A DNA stretch of 64,000 nt from CAZYFH01 sp965197395 (GCA_965197395.1 CBDANB010000004.1:124001-188000), one strand, 5' to 3'. Shown: positions 49,772 through 58,726, counted from the first letter of the stretch. Made by a program: numbers and translations. The notes: generated from the sequence alone by a model not told the origin.

Positions 49772-50650
49772 ATGAAACTGGGCTTTGTCGGTCTTGGCAC
49801 GATGGGGCGCCCGATGGCGCTCAACCTGATGCGGCACCGACATGTGCTGGGGGTGTACGCGCGGCGGCCCGAGTCACTCGCACCGCTGGTCGAGCGTGGG
49901 GCGACGCGCTACGAGACGCCCGCGGCGCTATCCGCCGACTGCGAGGCCGTCTTCACGATGGTGACCGCCACGTCCGACGTCGAGCAGGTCGTGCTCGGTG
50001 AGGACGGCGTCATCCACGGCGCGCGACGCGGAACGCTCGTCATCGACACGAGCACCATCGATCCGACGGCCACGCGCGCGATGGGCGCACGATTGGCCGA
50101 GCGCGGCATCGACATGCTCGACGCGCCGGTGTCGGGTGGCCCGCAGGGCGCCCGGGAGGCGACGCTGTCAATTATGGTCGGCGGTTCGGCCGCCGCGCTC
50201 GACCGCGCGCGGCCGCTCTTCGAGTGCCTCGGCACCAACGTGCTCCACATGGGCGACTCGGGCGCCGGGCAGGCGACGAAGGCGTGCCACCAGCTCCTGC
50301 TGCTCGTCACGGCGCAAGGGGTCGCCGAGGCGCTGACGCTGGCGGGGCGCAGCGGACTCGACGTCGGCCTGGTGCAGCAGGCGATGATGGGTGGGATGGC
50401 GTCGAGCCGCGTGCTCGACTTCTTCGGCAGCCGAATGGCGCGGCGAGAGTTCGAGGTCGGGATCGAGACCCGGCTCTACCACAAGGATCTGAACACGGTG
50501 ATGACGCTGGCGCACGACCTCGGCGTGGCGCTCCCCGCCGGCGCCGTGACGATGCAGCTCATCAACGGGCTCATGGGACGCGGGCATGCGCGAGACGATC
50601 TCTCGACGCTCATCACCGCCGTCGAAGATCTCGGCCGCGCGCGGGCGTAG
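49772..50650 (+). CDS. NAD(P)-dependent beta-hydroxyacid dehydrogenase (HIBADH/tartronate-semialdehyde-reductase type)
   Basis: 292-residue cytoplasmic oxidoreductase. Rossmann start MKLGFVGLGTMGRPMALNLM, substrate motif DAPVSGGPQGAREATLSIMV, catalytic lysine in GAGQATKACHQLLLLVTAQG, and the C-terminal helix LYHKDLNTVMTLAHDLGVAL with KDL. Family members reduce or oxidise 3-hydroxyisobutyrate, 2-hydroxy-3-oxopropionate or succinic semialdehyde; which one cannot be told. It is divergent from the cupin operon and convergent with the next gene. Confidence 0.9.
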   Translation: MKLGFVGLGTMGRPMALNLMRHRHVLGVYARRPESLAPLVERGATRYETPAALSADCEAVFTMVTATSDVEQVVLGEDGVIHGARRGTLVIDTSTIDPTATRAMGARLAERGIDMLDAPVSGGPQGAREATLSIMVGGSAAALDRARPLFECLGTNVLHMGDSGAGQATKACHQLLLLVTAQGVAEALTLAGRSGLDVGLVQQAMMGGMASSRVLDFFGSRMARREFEVGIETRLYHKDLNTVMTLAHDLGVALPAGAVTMQLINGLMGRGHARDDLSTLITAVEDLGRARA

Positions 50651-50688
50651 GCGACGGCGATCGGCACCCGACCGCCGCCGCTCCACGG

Positions 50689-51156
50689 TTACTGGCCGCT
50701 GTCCGCCGGCCGGTCGACCTCGACGGCCCGGCTCTTAAAGCGCCAGCCGTCCGACGTCTTGACGAGCTTGTCCCGATAGATCCCCGTGACCATGAGGGTC
50801 TGGGGACGCGTGCCGGTGTTGTAGAGGGAGAGGTAGCAGCTCCCGTCGGCGCCCTCCGCGGTCGGCTCGATCATGATTTCGTTGTTCCAGTGACGCGTGC
50901 GCCCCTGGTTGCTCTCGTGGAAGCCCTTGGCGAACTCGATCAACGCGGCGCGTCCGGTCGAGTTACCGAAGACGCCGTCCGCTGTGAAGGTGTCCGCGTA
51001 TCCTTCGGCGTCACCGGCATCGATGGTGCGGGAGTACTTGATATAGAGCTGCTGGATCTCCGCGTAGTCGTCGGCGGAGAGCTTCGATTGCGCGGCGGCG
51101 GTTCCCGCCATCGCGAGCGTGAGCACAAGTACGGTGACCAGATTCCATCTCGACAT
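50689..51156 (-). CDS. Exported SnoaL-like protein
   Basis: 155 residues: signal peptide (LVTVLVLTLAMAGTAAAQ) and a SnoaL_4-like domain: LSADDYAEIQQLYIKYSRTI, DAGDAEGYADTFTADGVFGN, RAALIEFAKGFHESNQGRTR, HWNNEIMIEPTAEGADGSCY, MVTGIYRDKLVKTSDGWRFK. The H and D positions seen in aromatic-dioxygenase-small-subunit-like folds are present (RTRHWNNE). ATG 51156 is chosen as the start of the signal peptide. Function unknown. Confidence 0.83.
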   Translation of the reverse strand: MSRWNLVTVLVLTLAMAGTAAAQSKLSADDYAEIQQLYIKYSRTIDAGDAEGYADTFTADGVFGNSTGRAALIEFAKGFHESNQGRTRHWNNEIMIEPTAEGADGSCYLSLYNTGTRPQTLMVTGIYRDKLVKTSDGWRFKSRAVEVDRPADSGQ

Positions 51157-51268
51157 TGCGTTCCTCCGTGTAGTGCTGATGTGCGTTCGGTTGAGAAGGC
51201 TCGAGGGGGATGGGACCAAGAATTCTCCCATAAAACCACGTCTGCTGTCCGCAGGTCGCCGACGCGCC

Positions 51269-52522
51269 TCAGGGGGTGGCGATCCGGGCCTCCGCGAGCT
51301 GGGCTATCGCCGCGAGCGTCGTCTGGGCCGCGTTGAGGCCCAGGCGGAAGTCGTCATCCGAGAACGTGGCGAAGAGGTCGGTGGGTTGGTGCCAGTGCGG
51401 ATCCCAGCCGGCGCCGATCTGCGCACCGCGCTCGTGCTCGCGGAGACTGATTGCCGGGACGAGGTTCATGAACGGCGTCGAGTCGGTGTTCGTCATGTGC
51501 GGCCCAACGGTCGCCGGGTAGTCGGTGGCGTAGCGGTCGTTGGCCGCCTTGAAGACATACGCGAGCTCGCGGGCCTCGTCCGCCAGATCGGCCGTCGACT
51601 GGAATTCGATGTTGATGTCCGCTTCCGGCCGCTGGTCGCGGCTCACCGTGCCGTCGGCGCGCGGGGCGCCGTGGTCGAACAGCATCATGTCGTGCTGGAT
51701 CATGCCGAGCCAGCGAGGCTCGGGATACCGTCCCGATCCCGGTGGGTCCTCGCGTCCCTGCATCGCCTGCCGTTGCTCGACGTAGGCGCGGCTCCCGTTC
51801 AGCCCGGTCTCCTCGTTGTTCCAGAGGATGAAGCGGAGCGAGCGCCCGGTCCGCACATCGGGCGCGTTGAAGACGCGCGCGAGCTCCAGGACCAGCGCGG
51901 TGCCCGAGCCGTCGTCGTTCGCGGCCTCGCCCCAGCCATGCCCGTCCATATGGGCGCCGAGGATGTACATCTCCGCCGGATGCGTGGCGCCGATGGTCGT
52001 GCAATAGACCTGCTGCCGCGGGCCCGGCGTCGAGGGCTCCTGGTTCAGCTCGCGCAGCCGGGGATCAGTCTGTGCGGCCGGATCCGTGTTGACTCCGGTT
52101 CGAGCTCGGTAGCCGAAGATGCTGCTACCACCGGGACCGGAGCCGTTGCGCCCGATCTGTCCGCCGGTCGGGGTGCCGTCACGCGGGTTGAGGTCGCCGG
52201 TCTGTCGTCGTCCACTCCGTTGTCGTGGCACCGCTTCGTACACGTAATCCAGGCGCGCCGTGGCCGTGCACCCGACGTCCTGCAGCCGTTCCTCAATCCA
52301 ATCAATCGCGTCGCGATTTCTTTGTGTCCCCTGGCGCCGATCGCCGAACTGGGTCAGACCCTCGAGCGTCGATTTGTAACGCTCGAGGGTCAGACGTCCG
52401 ACCAACGTGGTCACGGTACTGTCGACGGCTTCGTCCGGTTGGCGCGCAACGCGTGCCGTCCAGCCGCTCAGCGCCAAGGCGAGCAGCCCGACCGCGGTGC
52501 CGATGGCGACCTTGGATCGCAT
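51269..52522 (-). CDS. Exported M28-family zinc peptidase
   Basis: 417 residues: signal region (AIGTAVGLLALALSGWTARV), then an M28 aminopeptidase-like fold. Metal ligands: MYILGAHMDGHGWGEAANDD (His, then Asp in NDDGSG), catalytic/metal glutamates in ILWNNEETGLNGSRAYVEQR, Asp in GMIQHDMMLFDHGAP, and His in GWDPHWHQPTDL. A Gly/Asn/Arg-rich insert (about 105-140, NPRDGTPTGGQIGRNGSGPG) sits before the active site and may be a surface loop. ATG 52522 follows GAGGAGCGAGG. Probably a periplasmic amino- or carboxypeptidase. Confidence 0.9.
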   Translation of the reverse strand: MRSKVAIGTAVGLLALALSGWTARVARQPDEAVDSTVTTLVGRLTLERYKSTLEGLTQFGDRRQGTQRNRDAIDWIEERLQDVGCTATARLDYVYEAVPRQRSGRRQTGDLNPRDGTPTGGQIGRNGSGPGGSSIFGYRARTGVNTDPAAQTDPRLRELNQEPSTPGPRQQVYCTTIGATHPAEMYILGAHMDGHGWGEAANDDGSGTALVLELARVFNAPDVRTGRSLRFILWNNEETGLNGSRAYVEQRQAMQGREDPPGSGRYPEPRWLGMIQHDMMLFDHGAPRADGTVSRDQRPEADINIEFQSTADLADEARELAYVFKAANDRYATDYPATVGPHMTNTDSTPFMNLVPAISLREHERGAQIGAGWDPHWHQPTDLFATFSDDDFRLGLNAAQTTLAAIAQLAEARIATP

Positions 52523-53090
52523 ACCTCGCTCCTCTGAGATCGTCAGCTCCTGGTCCAGAGTGAACGGCCTCAAGACGATCACGTAAACTATAAAGGTTCC
52601 TCTCAGGGATCGGTGCAGCTTTGGCCGGTTCCATGGCTAATAAGTCGTCATCGCACCTCTGGAGACCGTCGTATCTGGAGAGGCTGCAGGCTCTCGGAAA
52701 GTCCGGCCCACGGTACACGGCGGAAATCGCGAGGGGCCTGCCAGTGCCAAGGGGCTGAACAGTCAGCGAGGGTTCGGCCCAGCGGTAAAACGTCGGCGAA
52801 AGTCCAGGCCGCGTTCCACGAGTGTTCATGGTTCGTCGCCCTGTAAATGCCAGCGCCTCAGCACCTTGAGGTGGGACCGGCTGCCGTCGAGCAGGCCCCC
52901 CACCAAAAGCGGGGCCCGGCAGGCGGCCGTCGACTGAGCGATAGACGACTTCACCGCTGATTCGCGGGCACGAAACATCCGCAGCCTCTTTCCACGGCGT
53001 GGCTGACCTGCTGGGGGCTGAATCGTGCACACATTTGTGTGAGGAACCACTATAAAGAAGTCGTTCGGCACCTCACGACGAAGGCTCTTC
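52523..53090. other. 568-bp intergenic region without a supported gene
   Basis: Divergent gap between the M28 peptidase and the membrane-protein pair. Open frames here have no convincing start or family. Possible promoter strings: TATAGT on the minus strand at 52588-52593 (65 bp before the peptidase) and TATAAA on the plus strand at about 53051-53056 (about 35 bp before the membrane protein). The two are in mirrored contexts, CTATAAAGGTTCCTCTC and GAGGAACCACTATAAAG, sharing an inverted GGTTCCTC/GAGGAACC pair. Confidence 0.5.
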
Positions 53091-54290
53091 ATGAGCACAT
53101 ACGTTCCGCCTGCACCGGCCACCACGATCGATATGACGGAGGCGTCCGCGGCGCCGGCCGTCGTCCCCTGGTATCTCTGGGCGGTCGCCTTTGCGTCGAC
53201 CAGCGTGCTCGTCGGCGTCATCTGGGACATCTCGTGGCACCGCACGATCGGACGGGACACGTTCTGGACACCGGCGCATCTGGCCATCTATCTGGGCGGG
53301 GCGGTCGCGGGGCTGTCGTGCGGTTGGCTCGCGCTCAAGACGACGTTCGCGGGCACGTCGGGAGAGCGCGCCGGCGGCGTGTCATTTTGGGGATTCCGCG
53401 CGCCGCTCGGGGCCTGGGTATGCATCTGGGGCTCGTTCGCCATGATCACGTCCGGGCCATTCGACGACTGGTGGCACAACGCTTACGGCCTCGACGTCGA
53501 GATCCTGAGCCCCCCGCACGCGGTGCTCGCCGCTGGCATCCTGGCGATCCAGATCGGCGCCATGCTGATGGCCCTCGCCTGGCAGAACAACGCCGGCTCG
53601 CCCACCGGCCGTGGAACGAGCGCCCGGTCGTTACTGTTTCTCTTCGTCTACGCGGGGGGGGCGTTGATCGTCATGCTGGCGACGCTCGCCACCGAATACG
53701 TCACGTATCCAAACGACCAGCACGGGCCGCAGTTCTTCCTCGTGAGCGCCGGGATTTTTCCCTTCCTGCTCATCGGGGTCTCGCGGAGCGCGCGGTTCCG
53801 GTGGGGGGCGACGGCGGCGGCAGCGGTCTACATGGGCGTGACGATGGTCATGATCTGGATCCTCCAGCTCTTCCCGGCACAGCCGATGCTGGCGCCGATC
53901 CTCCGGCAGGTGGATCACATGGTGACGCCGGCGTTTCCGATCCTGCTCATGGTCCCGGCGGTGGCCGTCGACCTGTTGATGAACCGCGTCCCCGACGGCG
54001 CGGGGCGGGCGCGGCGGTGGGCAACCGCTGTTGGCGCCGGCCTCGTCTTGATGCTTATCCTGGCGGGCGTCCAGTGGCCCTTCGCGAGTTTCCTGCTCAC
54101 CGACGGTGCCCGGAACGCCTTTTTCGCCGCCGATGTTTTCGACTACAACTCGACGCCCGGTGACTGGCAGTACCAGTTCTGGGGCGATCCGATGACGTTT
54201 GCCGCCGCACGCTGGATGGTGCTGATCGCCGTGGTGTCGGCGACCGCTGGCCTCTGGTGGGGCAACTGGATGGCCCGGGTGCGGCGATAG
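53091..54290 (+). CDS. Polytopic membrane protein of unknown function
   Basis: 399 residues, about ten hydrophobic segments (VVPWYLWAVAFASTSVLVGV, LAIYLGGAVAGLSCGWLALK, APLGAWVCIWGSFAMITSGP, SLLFLFVYAGGALIVMLATL, FFLVSAGIFPFLLIGVSRSA, VYMGVTMVMIWILQLFP and others). Conserved-looking polar residues lie in or near helices: DISWHRTIGRDTFWTPAHLA, FDDWWHNAYGLDVEILSPPH and LRQVDHMVTPAFPI, with several His and Asp that could bind metal or heme. No named family is recognised. The next gene starts at GTG 54292, directly after its stop, so they are translationally coupled. Confidence 0.78.
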   Translation: MSTYVPPAPATTIDMTEASAAPAVVPWYLWAVAFASTSVLVGVIWDISWHRTIGRDTFWTPAHLAIYLGGAVAGLSCGWLALKTTFAGTSGERAGGVSFWGFRAPLGAWVCIWGSFAMITSGPFDDWWHNAYGLDVEILSPPHAVLAAGILAIQIGAMLMALAWQNNAGSPTGRGTSARSLLFLFVYAGGALIVMLATLATEYVTYPNDQHGPQFFLVSAGIFPFLLIGVSRSARFRWGATAAAAVYMGVTMVMIWILQLFPAQPMLAPILRQVDHMVTPAFPILLMVPAVAVDLLMNRVPDGAGRARRWATAVGAGLVLMLILAGVQWPFASFLLTDGARNAFFAADVFDYNSTPGDWQYQFWGDPMTFAAARWMVLIAVVSATAGLWWGNWMARVRR

Positions 54291-54291
54291 C

Positions 54292-55803
54292 GTGACCCGC
54301 ACCATCCGACGTGTTGTATCCGTCGCGGTCGTGCTGGGTGCGGCGCTCGCCCTGTCGGCGCACGTCGGCACCTCCAACGCGTATTTCGAGGGTCCGGCGG
54401 GTCCCTACGGCATCCGGGTGATCGTCCGTACGCCGGACGTGATCCCCGGGCTCGCCCAGATTTCCGTCCGTGTGACGCGCGGCGATGGCGTCGAGCGCGT
54501 TACCGTGCGTCCCCTGCGATGGGACGTCGGTCTCGAAGGTGCCCCCCCGCCCGATCCGGCGAGGCCGGTGGCCGGAGACCCCACGCTCTACGACGCCGAG
54601 CTCTGGCTCATGACGGCCGGCTCCTACAGCGTGCACGTCGATGTCGCGGGGACGGAGGGGCAGGGGACCGCGTTCGTCCCGGTGCTGGCGGTCGCCGAGA
54701 GCCGGCTCGACATGAACCGTGGCATGGCGGCGGCCCTCATCGGGGCCGCGGCGTTCCTGTTCGTCGGCGCCATGACGGTCTTCGGGGCGGCGGTACGTGA
54801 AAGCGTGCTCGCGCCGGGGACTGCTCCCGATGCTCGCAGGCGCACACGCGGGCGTCTGGCGACGAGCATCGGCGGCGTCGTGCTCGCGGTGATGTGCTGG
54901 GGTGGATGGGCCTGGTGGGGCGCCGCCGACGCCGCGTATGTCAGTCGGATCTATCGTCCGCCCAGCACGGTGTCCAGCATGCAGGCGAGCGCCGGCGGGT
55001 CGCGCCTCACGCTACGGGTGGACGATCCGAGCTGGGGGGGGCGGACCTGGTCACCGCTCATGCCGGACCACGGCAAGCTGATGCATATGTTCCTGGTCAA
55101 GGATGGCGATCTGTCGGCGTTCGCGCATGTGCACCCGACGGCGGTCGACGATGCCTCGTTCACCGTGGCGTGGCCGGACGTGCCGCCGGGCGATTACCGG
55201 ATCTACGCCGACATCGTGCACGAGTCGGGATTCGCGCAGACGCTCGTCGACCGGGTGCACGCGGCTTTCGCACCGGCCGGGGCAGAGTCCGCGCCGGGGG
55301 CCGTGGCCGATACCGGGACGACCGCGCTCACGCGCGATCCCGATGATTCGTGGTCCGCGCTCCGACCAATGGGGGAGGCGCGCGCCAACGAGTACCAACT
55401 CGATAGCGGGCGCACGGTGCGGTGGGAGCGCCACGGCCCGGCGGTTGCCGACGCCGAGACCACACTCAGCTTCGCGGTGACGGAGGCCGACGGCGTGGCG
55501 TCGGTCCTCGAGCCGTATATGGGGATGCTGAGCCACGCCGCTGTCATGCGCGACGACGGCTCGGTCTTCGTGCACCTGCACCCCTCGGGCAGCATCAACA
55601 TGGCGGCGCAGCAACGGTTCGCGAGCGCCGAGGGGGCCGAGGCACGCACAGTGCACGGGATGCAGCACGTCCTCGCGCCGACCAACAGGGTGACGTTCCC
55701 GTTCGTCTTTCCCGAGCCGGGCGCCTATCGTGTGTTCGTGCAGGTGAAGGTGGGCGGCGCGGTCGAGACGGCGGCCTTCGACGTCGACGTCACGGAGGGA
55801 TGA
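54292..55803 (+). CDS. Membrane protein with two His-rich extracytoplasmic domains
   Basis: 503 residues from GTG 54292. Signal region (VAVVLGAALALSAHVGTSNA), an N-terminal FixH/YtkA-like beta domain (about 25-135, PYGIRVIVRTPDVIPGLAQI), two membrane segments (about 145-165 and 190-210), then two related domains: the first with DHGKLMHMFLVKDGDLSAFA, HVHPTAVDD and PPGDYRIYADIVHESGFAQT, the second with PYMGMLSHAAVMRDDGSVFV, HLHPSGSIN and EPGAYRVFVQVKVGGAVETA. The repeated H-x10-12-FxHxHP pattern suggests copper or other metal binding (inference). Coupled to the polytopic protein before it. Confidence 0.8.
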   Translation: MTRTIRRVVSVAVVLGAALALSAHVGTSNAYFEGPAGPYGIRVIVRTPDVIPGLAQISVRVTRGDGVERVTVRPLRWDVGLEGAPPPDPARPVAGDPTLYDAELWLMTAGSYSVHVDVAGTEGQGTAFVPVLAVAESRLDMNRGMAAALIGAAAFLFVGAMTVFGAAVRESVLAPGTAPDARRRTRGRLATSIGGVVLAVMCWGGWAWWGAADAAYVSRIYRPPSTVSSMQASAGGSRLTLRVDDPSWGGRTWSPLMPDHGKLMHMFLVKDGDLSAFAHVHPTAVDDASFTVAWPDVPPGDYRIYADIVHESGFAQTLVDRVHAAFAPAGAESAPGAVADTGTTALTRDPDDSWSALRPMGEARANEYQLDSGRTVRWERHGPAVADAETTLSFAVTEADGVASVLEPYMGMLSHAAVMRDDGSVFVHLHPSGSINMAAQQRFASAEGAEARTVHGMQHVLAPTNRVTFPFVFPEPGAYRVFVQVKVGGAVETAAFDVDVTEG

Positions 55804-55815
55804 TGGGTGTTCGCG

Positions 55816-56526
55816 CTACGGCGCGTCCTCCGGACGTTCCCACCAGACCGTTCCGAAGTTGATGAACGGACCACCGTCTTCTGAAATCCGCGTCAGGACC
55901 CGGAATGCATACGGCGACGTGATGTAGGTCCGCCCCGTCAAGCGCACCTGCGTGCCTTGACTGGTGACTGCTGGCGCTTCCCAGTGGTGAGAGTAGAAAC
56001 CGCCCGGGTCTCCGCCCATGCGACCGGCCTTGAGCAGCCGCACGCCCCGGCTGTCGTCCTCGAGCCGCACGAGGTACTTCGACCGTCGGTCGTAGTACAT
56101 CAGCGACGTCACGGTGAGGGTGGTGTCGGCGATCCTTGCTTCGATGGTGCTCTCGTACGCGCAGCCCCCTAGGTGGCGGACGGTCTCCGTGCCGACCATG
56201 TCGCCCGATTCGCCGAGCGCGGATTCCGGGACGGGCCCGTCGATCTCCCAGGTGCCGACGAAGTAATGGGGATCGAACGGCCTCACATCGTCACCATCGC
56301 CTTCTTCGAGAGTTTTGACTCCTTCAGGGCCGACGGTCGGTCGACTCAGCGCATTGAGGCCGGCAACGAGATCGAGCTCTTGTCTGGTGAGGCACTGACC
56401 CTCCACGACCGTCTCCCCGGGTTGCAGCTTCACCAGTGGCTCCGCCTCAACCTGTGCCGGCGTCTGCGCGGCCAGCGGCGAAGCCGCGACGACGAGCAGT
56501 GTGGCGAACACGATGTGCTTGGCCAT
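55816..56526 (-). CDS. Exported protein of unknown function
   Basis: 236 residues: signal peptide (IVFATLLVVAASPLAAQ), then strand-rich sequence: VEGQCLTRQELDLVAGLNAL, HYFVGTWEIDGPVPESALGE, TVRHLGGCAYESTIEARIAD, TTLTVTSLMYYDRRSKYLVR, FYSHHWEAPAVTSQGTQVRL, TGRTYITSPYAFRVLTRISE. A FVGTWEIDGP strand and two Cys suggest a lipocalin- or DUF1579-like beta barrel, uncertain. AAGGAGTCG precedes ATG 56526. Last gene of the minus-strand unit starting at 58605; 25 bp after the previous stop. Confidence 0.75.
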   Translation of the reverse strand: MAKHIVFATLLVVAASPLAAQTPAQVEAEPLVKLQPGETVVEGQCLTRQELDLVAGLNALSRPTVGPEGVKTLEEGDGDDVRPFDPHYFVGTWEIDGPVPESALGESGDMVGTETVRHLGGCAYESTIEARIADTTLTVTSLMYYDRRSKYLVRLEDDSRGVRLLKAGRMGGDPGGFYSHHWEAPAVTSQGTQVRLTGRTYITSPYAFRVLTRISEDGGPFINFGTVWWERPEDAP

Positions 56527-56551
56527 GACGAACGACTCCTTGACCGCAGTA

Positions 56552-57031
56552 TCACTCACAGGTGTCGGCGAGCCCAACGACCGCCACGAGGTTGATGCGT
56601 GGCTCACCATCCGGATCGATCAGCAGCCCCTTGACCAGCACTGTGTGACCCACGCGCAGCTCACCTGTCGCGTTGATCTGCTCGGGCGTCGTAAACAGCG
56701 CGCGATCGCTCGACCGCAATAGGCCCTCGGCGGTCAGGAAGTCGGCGACCCCGATGAGGCGGAACTCTCGCGACCCGCGCTCGGTCTGCCGTGCCTCATC
56801 GACCTGCGCTGTGTCGAAGACCCCCATGCGGGTCGTTGCCGGCTCTGAGGCGCGCGTGAGCCTCCATGTGTTCTCTCCGGCGCCCCGCTCCACGCAGCCG
56901 ACCGTGGAGACGATTTCGGCCTGCGGCTTTCTCGGACTGGCGGCAGGTTGCTGCTCGGCCGCAACCGAGAGCGGCAACGACGCGGCTGCGATGACCAAGC
57001 CACCCAGCGCGAGCGTTTGACTCGTCATCAC
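56552..57031 (-). CDS. Exported small beta-domain protein of unknown function
   Basis: 159 residues: signal peptide (LALGGLVIAAASLPLSVAAE), a Pro-rich spacer, then VSTVGCVERGAGENTWRLTR, FRLIGVADFLTAEGLLRSSD, ALFTTPEQINATGELRVGHT, VLVKGLLIDPDGEPRINLVA. The order V-x-T-V-G-C-V followed by a strand-rich end recalls small OB-like domains found beside cytochrome genes in Acidobacteriota. No activity is known. It starts 80 bp after the cytochrome/monooxygenase stop. Confidence 0.72.
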   Translation of the reverse strand: MMTSQTLALGGLVIAAASLPLSVAAEQQPAASPRKPQAEIVSTVGCVERGAGENTWRLTRASEPATTRMGVFDTAQVDEARQTERGSREFRLIGVADFLTAEGLLRSSDRALFTTPEQINATGELRVGHTVLVKGLLIDPDGEPRINLVAVVGLADTCE

Positions 57032-57111
57032 TCGCGTCTCCAGACAGCGAAAAAATGGGGCCGACGGCGTACACGCCGCTCGACCCCTTGGGTGAATCGG
57101 CTACAGGCGAA

Positions 57112-58605
57112 TCAGTTGTCGTTCGCCTCTTCGTCTTCGAGGACGTAGCTGGCGGTGGTGAGGAACATGTCATCCCAGCTCTGCTCCGACCAGTACGTCT
57201 CCTTGTGCGGCGCCGGGTTCTCCCGGTTGGCGCGCGAGTTGTCGTAGCGGGCAATCATCTTCAACGTGCTGCCTGCCGGCACCCGCAGCGGCTCTGCCAG
57301 CTCGTACTCGAACTGCCAGTCGAAGTCGTAGTTCGGGACTCGCAGCACGACGTCCTCGCGACCGTCAGGGTACGTGAGGATGTACGTGAAGTCCTTACCG
57401 CGGAGGTGCGCGTGGATGAGCATGCTCTGGAGGATCGAGTCGTTCTGGAACGCGCCGATACCGGTGACGGTCCAGTTCCCGTCGCCTGCCGGGATCGGGT
57501 CGAGCAACGGGTTCAGCCCTTGCGCGATCTGCCGCGCCTTGGCCGCAGCCATCCGCTCTTCCTTCGTGAGAGACGGCGCCACCAGTTGCTCGCTCTCGGA
57601 GGTGGTCTCGTTGAGCACGAGCGTGCGCTGATACTTCGTCACACCCTCGGTCGCCAACCAGGCGCCGATCGACGGTCGCGCGGTTTCCGGCTTGCCAGTG
57701 GCTTGGTAGTGCATGTTCCAGACGATGTGGTCGAAGAGGTCTCCCCGAATCTCCTTGGCCTGGCCCGGCTTCGTCACTTCGGCGCGGAGCCCAGGAATGT
57801 AGGGGCCGAACCCGGTCCGCGCGCGCCCTCTTTCTTCCCGCGCCGCCCGGTCCTCGGCGGTCTCTGCCACCTCGTCACGGTCACTTTGCTCCGCTCGTGC
57901 TTGCCTCGCCTTGGCAATCGCCTCCTGGTCGGCGTCGGGATCGGGAACGATGGTGTAGTCCATCGTCGGGCCGCCAGGCCACGCCGGGCCGGTGCCCAGC
58001 TTCATGCCCGGAGGCATGCTCATGAGGGCCGTCGTGATGTGATGCGTCGCGGCGTAATTGCCCGGTCGCACCTGCGTCGCCGATACCCGCATCACGTCGT
58101 TGAACGGCAGCGGCTGATAGAGATTGAAGTTCGGGAACTCACCGTCGGCGTCGACGTGCCACTCGATCGGGAACTCGATCACGTAGTCGGGGTCCGTGCC
58201 GTCCGGGTGGCCCCAGCCTGCTGCCGAAAAACTCGGCGGCTGCGGTGCAACGCCGTCGCCTTCCGGCGCGCCACCGTCGACCCAGGCGACGATCGTGGAG
58301 ATCTCCTCGTCGCTCAGGCTGATGTCGTTCGTGAACTCGCCAAACCTCGGGTCCGCGAACCACGGAGGCATCTCGCGCGAGACGACCTTGGACTTGATGG
58401 CCCGGGCCCACGGCCGGACGTCCTTGTAGGACAGCAGTGGCATCGGCGCGATCTGATTGGGCCGATGGCAGGTGGCGCAGTTATCGAGCAGGAGCTGCCC
58501 GACCTCGGCGTTGAACGTCGGCGTATCTTCGGCCGCGCTCGCCGGCGCCGCCCCCATTGCTATGGCCAGTGCGAAACCGGCCGCCAGAATGACCACACGC
58601 TTCAT
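57112..58605 (-). CDS. Periplasmic c-type cytochrome with monooxygenase-like C-terminus (second copy type)
   Basis: 497 residues: signal peptide (VVILAAGFALAIAMGAAPAS), one heme site NCATCHRPNQIAPMPLLSYK, RPWARAIKSKVVSREMPPWF, LSDEEISTIVAWVDGGAPEG, then a long C-terminal part with ATHHITTALMSMP, FDHIVWNMHYQATGKPET, ILQSMLIHAHLRGKDFTYIL and YDFDWQFEYELAEPLRVPAG. The His pairs match copper monooxygenase-like proteins. Compared with the 21181 protein it has an extra charged insert (ADQEAIAKARQARAEQSDRD, about 255-290). ATG 58605 follows GAGGGGCTC. First gene of its unit. Confidence 0.85.
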   Translation of the reverse strand: MKRVVILAAGFALAIAMGAAPASAAEDTPTFNAEVGQLLLDNCATCHRPNQIAPMPLLSYKDVRPWARAIKSKVVSREMPPWFADPRFGEFTNDISLSDEEISTIVAWVDGGAPEGDGVAPQPPSFSAAGWGHPDGTDPDYVIEFPIEWHVDADGEFPNFNLYQPLPFNDVMRVSATQVRPGNYAATHHITTALMSMPPGMKLGTGPAWPGGPTMDYTIVPDPDADQEAIAKARQARAEQSDRDEVAETAEDRAAREERGRARTGFGPYIPGLRAEVTKPGQAKEIRGDLFDHIVWNMHYQATGKPETARPSIGAWLATEGVTKYQRTLVLNETTSESEQLVAPSLTKEERMAAAKARQIAQGLNPLLDPIPAGDGNWTVTGIGAFQNDSILQSMLIHAHLRGKDFTYILTYPDGREDVVLRVPNYDFDWQFEYELAEPLRVPAGSTLKMIARYDNSRANRENPAPHKETYWSEQSWDDMFLTTASYVLEDEEANDN

Positions 58606-58681
58606 AAATGAGCCCCTCGTTGTATGGAATCCCGCCAAGGTAATCTGGTCAATCGTCGCTGATAACCCGCAGCATGTCAAC

Positions 58682-58725
58682 GGCTTCGGGCGAACCGGCC
58701 GCGTGGGGTTTGGGGCGAAGCCCGA
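58682..58725. repeat. Dispersed GC-rich intergenic repeat, copy 2 (inverted)
   Basis: On the minus strand it reads GGGCTTCGCCCCAAACCCCA then CGCGGCCGG, one or two bases different from the copies at 32005 and 63181. It lies between the stop of the DUF5916 fusion gene and the start of the cytochrome gene, so a terminator role for the former is possible. Confidence 0.65.
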
Positions 58726-58726
58726 T

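Noticed and set aside
52302..53287. Minus-strand open frames in the 52.3-53.3 kb gap
   Set aside because: No recognisable domain, poor start sites, and overlap with the M28 and membrane-protein genes; treated as non-coding.
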